Positions 6,489 to 7,529 of a DNA stretch of 7,529 nucleotides are shown one piece after another. The stretch covers positions 1 to 7,529 of the forward strand of contig RHKR01000096.1 in NCBI GenBank assembly GCA_008363265.1, written 5' to 3'. The notes beneath the pieces were generated by a model. It was not told the origin of the DNA. It did not search any database and worked only from the letters and a program-made list of their open reading frames with translations. The position numbers and the translations under genes are program-made. Within the stretch, counting starts at the first letter, position 1, and the number at the start of each line of letters is the position of its first letter. This DNA comes from Chlorobiota bacterium (GTDB lineage Bacteria; Bacteroidota; Ignavibacteria; Ignavibacteriales; Ignavibacteriaceae).

Positions 6489-7529
6489 TATTCAACAGTA
6501 TCCTTTCCGGCAAGATTTTCAAGTTTTGCATTGAGGAGGTAATATTCATAAACTCCATTCAGATAATTGTATTTCGCACGGGATACACCCACCTGCGCGT
6601 CAATGATCTCAAGCTGGGTTCCAACCCCGGCCTGGTATCTTGTCTGGGCGAGTGAGAAGGCCAGTTCAGCCTGCTTCACTGCTTCAGTATATGCCTTTAA
6701 TTTCTCTTTCTGATTCTCGATGTTAAGAAGTGTCTCCTTAAGCTGTGTGGCGAAACCCTCTTTTGCTTTTTTAAGGTTTTCACTCGCGATCTTCACCTCG
6801 ATCTCTGCCTGTGTCACCCTCGATTCAGAACTCCAGCCATTAAAAATGGGTACCGAAAGCTCCAGCCCAAGATTGATCGAATTATTAAAGCGCCAACTTC
6901 CGAGGCCCCGGTCATCATTCTCCTGCGACTCGATATTCCATGCACCGTAAGCCTTCAATGACGGCAGGAATTCTGATTTGTAAACTCCAACCGCTTTCTC
7001 ACGCAGATTTATGGTTTCCTCGAGCTGCTTGAGAACAGGATTGAATCTCATCATCTTTTCGAGTGATTCATCCAGGTCTGTGGAGATCAGTTCGGAGTAA
7101 GTAAGTGAATCTGTAACCACCACCTCGGTATTAAAGGGAAGACCCATAAGGTTTCTCAGTGCATCACGTGTGATCCTTATTGCATTCTGCGCCTGTTCAA
7201 CTTCAGGTTTTGCGGTTTCAACCGCTACTTTGGCCCTGACCAGATCGTATTCGGGAACAAGCCCCGCGTCATACTTTATCTGTGTGTTTTTCAGGTTGTC
7301 CTGAGCCTGGAAGAGGTTTGCCTCGGCCACTTTCAGCACTTCCTTTGTGAGAAGTACTCCGAACCAGGCAGACTTAACGGCATATTTGATCTCGTGGGCT
7401 GTGGCAGCAACTGTGTGGTCAGCAATCTTGGCGTAGATCTGCGCGGCTTGAGCACCGATGAAAACCGCTCCGGCAAATATGTTCTGGTTCAAACTGAGCG
7501 TGGTGGTAAGGGTGTTGTCGGTACCGATG
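6488..7529 (-). CDS. TolC family outer-membrane efflux channel, C-terminal part (5' end off right edge)
   Basis: The frame is open to the right edge, so the start codon, signal peptide and first part of the protein lie outside. About 346 residues are visible, roughly three quarters of a usual 430-480 residue family member. A TTG at 7492 is internal: the residues before it (G-T-D-N-T-L-T-T-T-L-S) belong to the usual beta-strand leading into L-N-Q-N-I-F-A-G-A. Two outer-membrane efflux protein repeats are present. The first has I-K-Y-D-A-G-L-V-P-E-Y-D-L-V-R-A (about 7235-7279). The second has T-R-Y-Q-A-G-V-G-T-Q-L-E-I-I-D-A-Q (about 6590-6643), the classic family signature. Long heptad-rich helices lie between them, and a beta-strand region with L-S-V-P-I-F-N-G-W opens the second repeat. 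The product should be a trimeric channel spanning the outer membrane and periplasm. It is the first visible gene of the efflux operon, and its TAA stop shares a base with the adaptor start. Confidence 0.95.
   Translation of the reverse strand, partial: IGTDNTLTTTLSLNQNIFAGAVFIGAQAAQIYAKIADHTVAATAHEIKYAVKSAWFGVLLTKEVLKVAEANLFQAQDNLKNTQIKYDAGLVPEYDLVRAKVAVETAKPEVEQAQNAIRITRDALRNLMGLPFNTEVVVTDSLTYSELISTDLDESLEKMMRFNPVLKQLEETINLREKAVGVYKSEFLPSLKAYGAWNIESQENDDRGLGSWRFNNSINLGLELSVPIFNGWSSESRVTQAEIEVKIASENLKKAKEGFATQLKETLLNIENQKEKLKAYTEAVKQAELAFSLAQTRYQAGVGTQLEIIDAQVGVSRAKYNYLNGVYEYYLLNAKLENLAGKDTVE

Noticed and set aside
7490..7492. TTG at 7492 as start of the TolC-family gene
   Set aside because: Conserved family sequence continues upstream in frame to the window edge, so this is an internal leucine codon.

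Overview
All genes in this window lie on the minus strand, so transcription runs from the right end to the left. The composition is moderate in GC, with AT-rich gaps between genes. The proteins look like the Bacteroidota/Chlorobiota/Ignavibacteriota group. NusB is a short single-domain form, and as I recall many Bacteroidia have a long form, so I lean towards an Ignavibacteria/Chlorobi-type organism. This placement rests on protein look-and-feel, not on a database search, and is tentative.

Right block (2001-7529): a three-gene tripartite efflux operon read as outer-membrane TolC-family channel (5' end off the window), lipid-anchored periplasmic adaptor, then inner-membrane RND pump. The channel and adaptor genes overlap by one base (TAATG). 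The adaptor and pump are 15 bases apart with an SD-like AGGGGC between them. A strong GC-rich hairpin with an interrupted T-run follows the pump stop codon almost immediately and closes the operon. Together the products should form a continuous channel from inner membrane or periplasm to the outside. The substrate cannot be told from sequence. No regulator gene is present in the window.

Middle (851-1912): one gene for a five-helix membrane protein ending in a DUF218 (YdcF/SanA/ElyC-like) domain. It probably has its own promoter in the short gap after the efflux terminator. The best start is ATG at 1912, not the upstream TTG.

Left block (1-767): nusB (transcription antitermination factor), followed after a single base by the first 95 codons of a UMF1-type major facilitator transporter that runs off the left edge. 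An 83-base AT-rich gap before nusB carries a perfect 8-bp inverted repeat just upstream of its start.

I see no CRISPR array, tRNA, rRNA, insertion sequence, phage gene or clear sign of recent transfer. The most notable points are inside the RND pump: an extra hydrophobic hairpin between its two halves, and substitutions at two AcrB proton-relay positions. Nothing here amounts to a convincing undescribed system.
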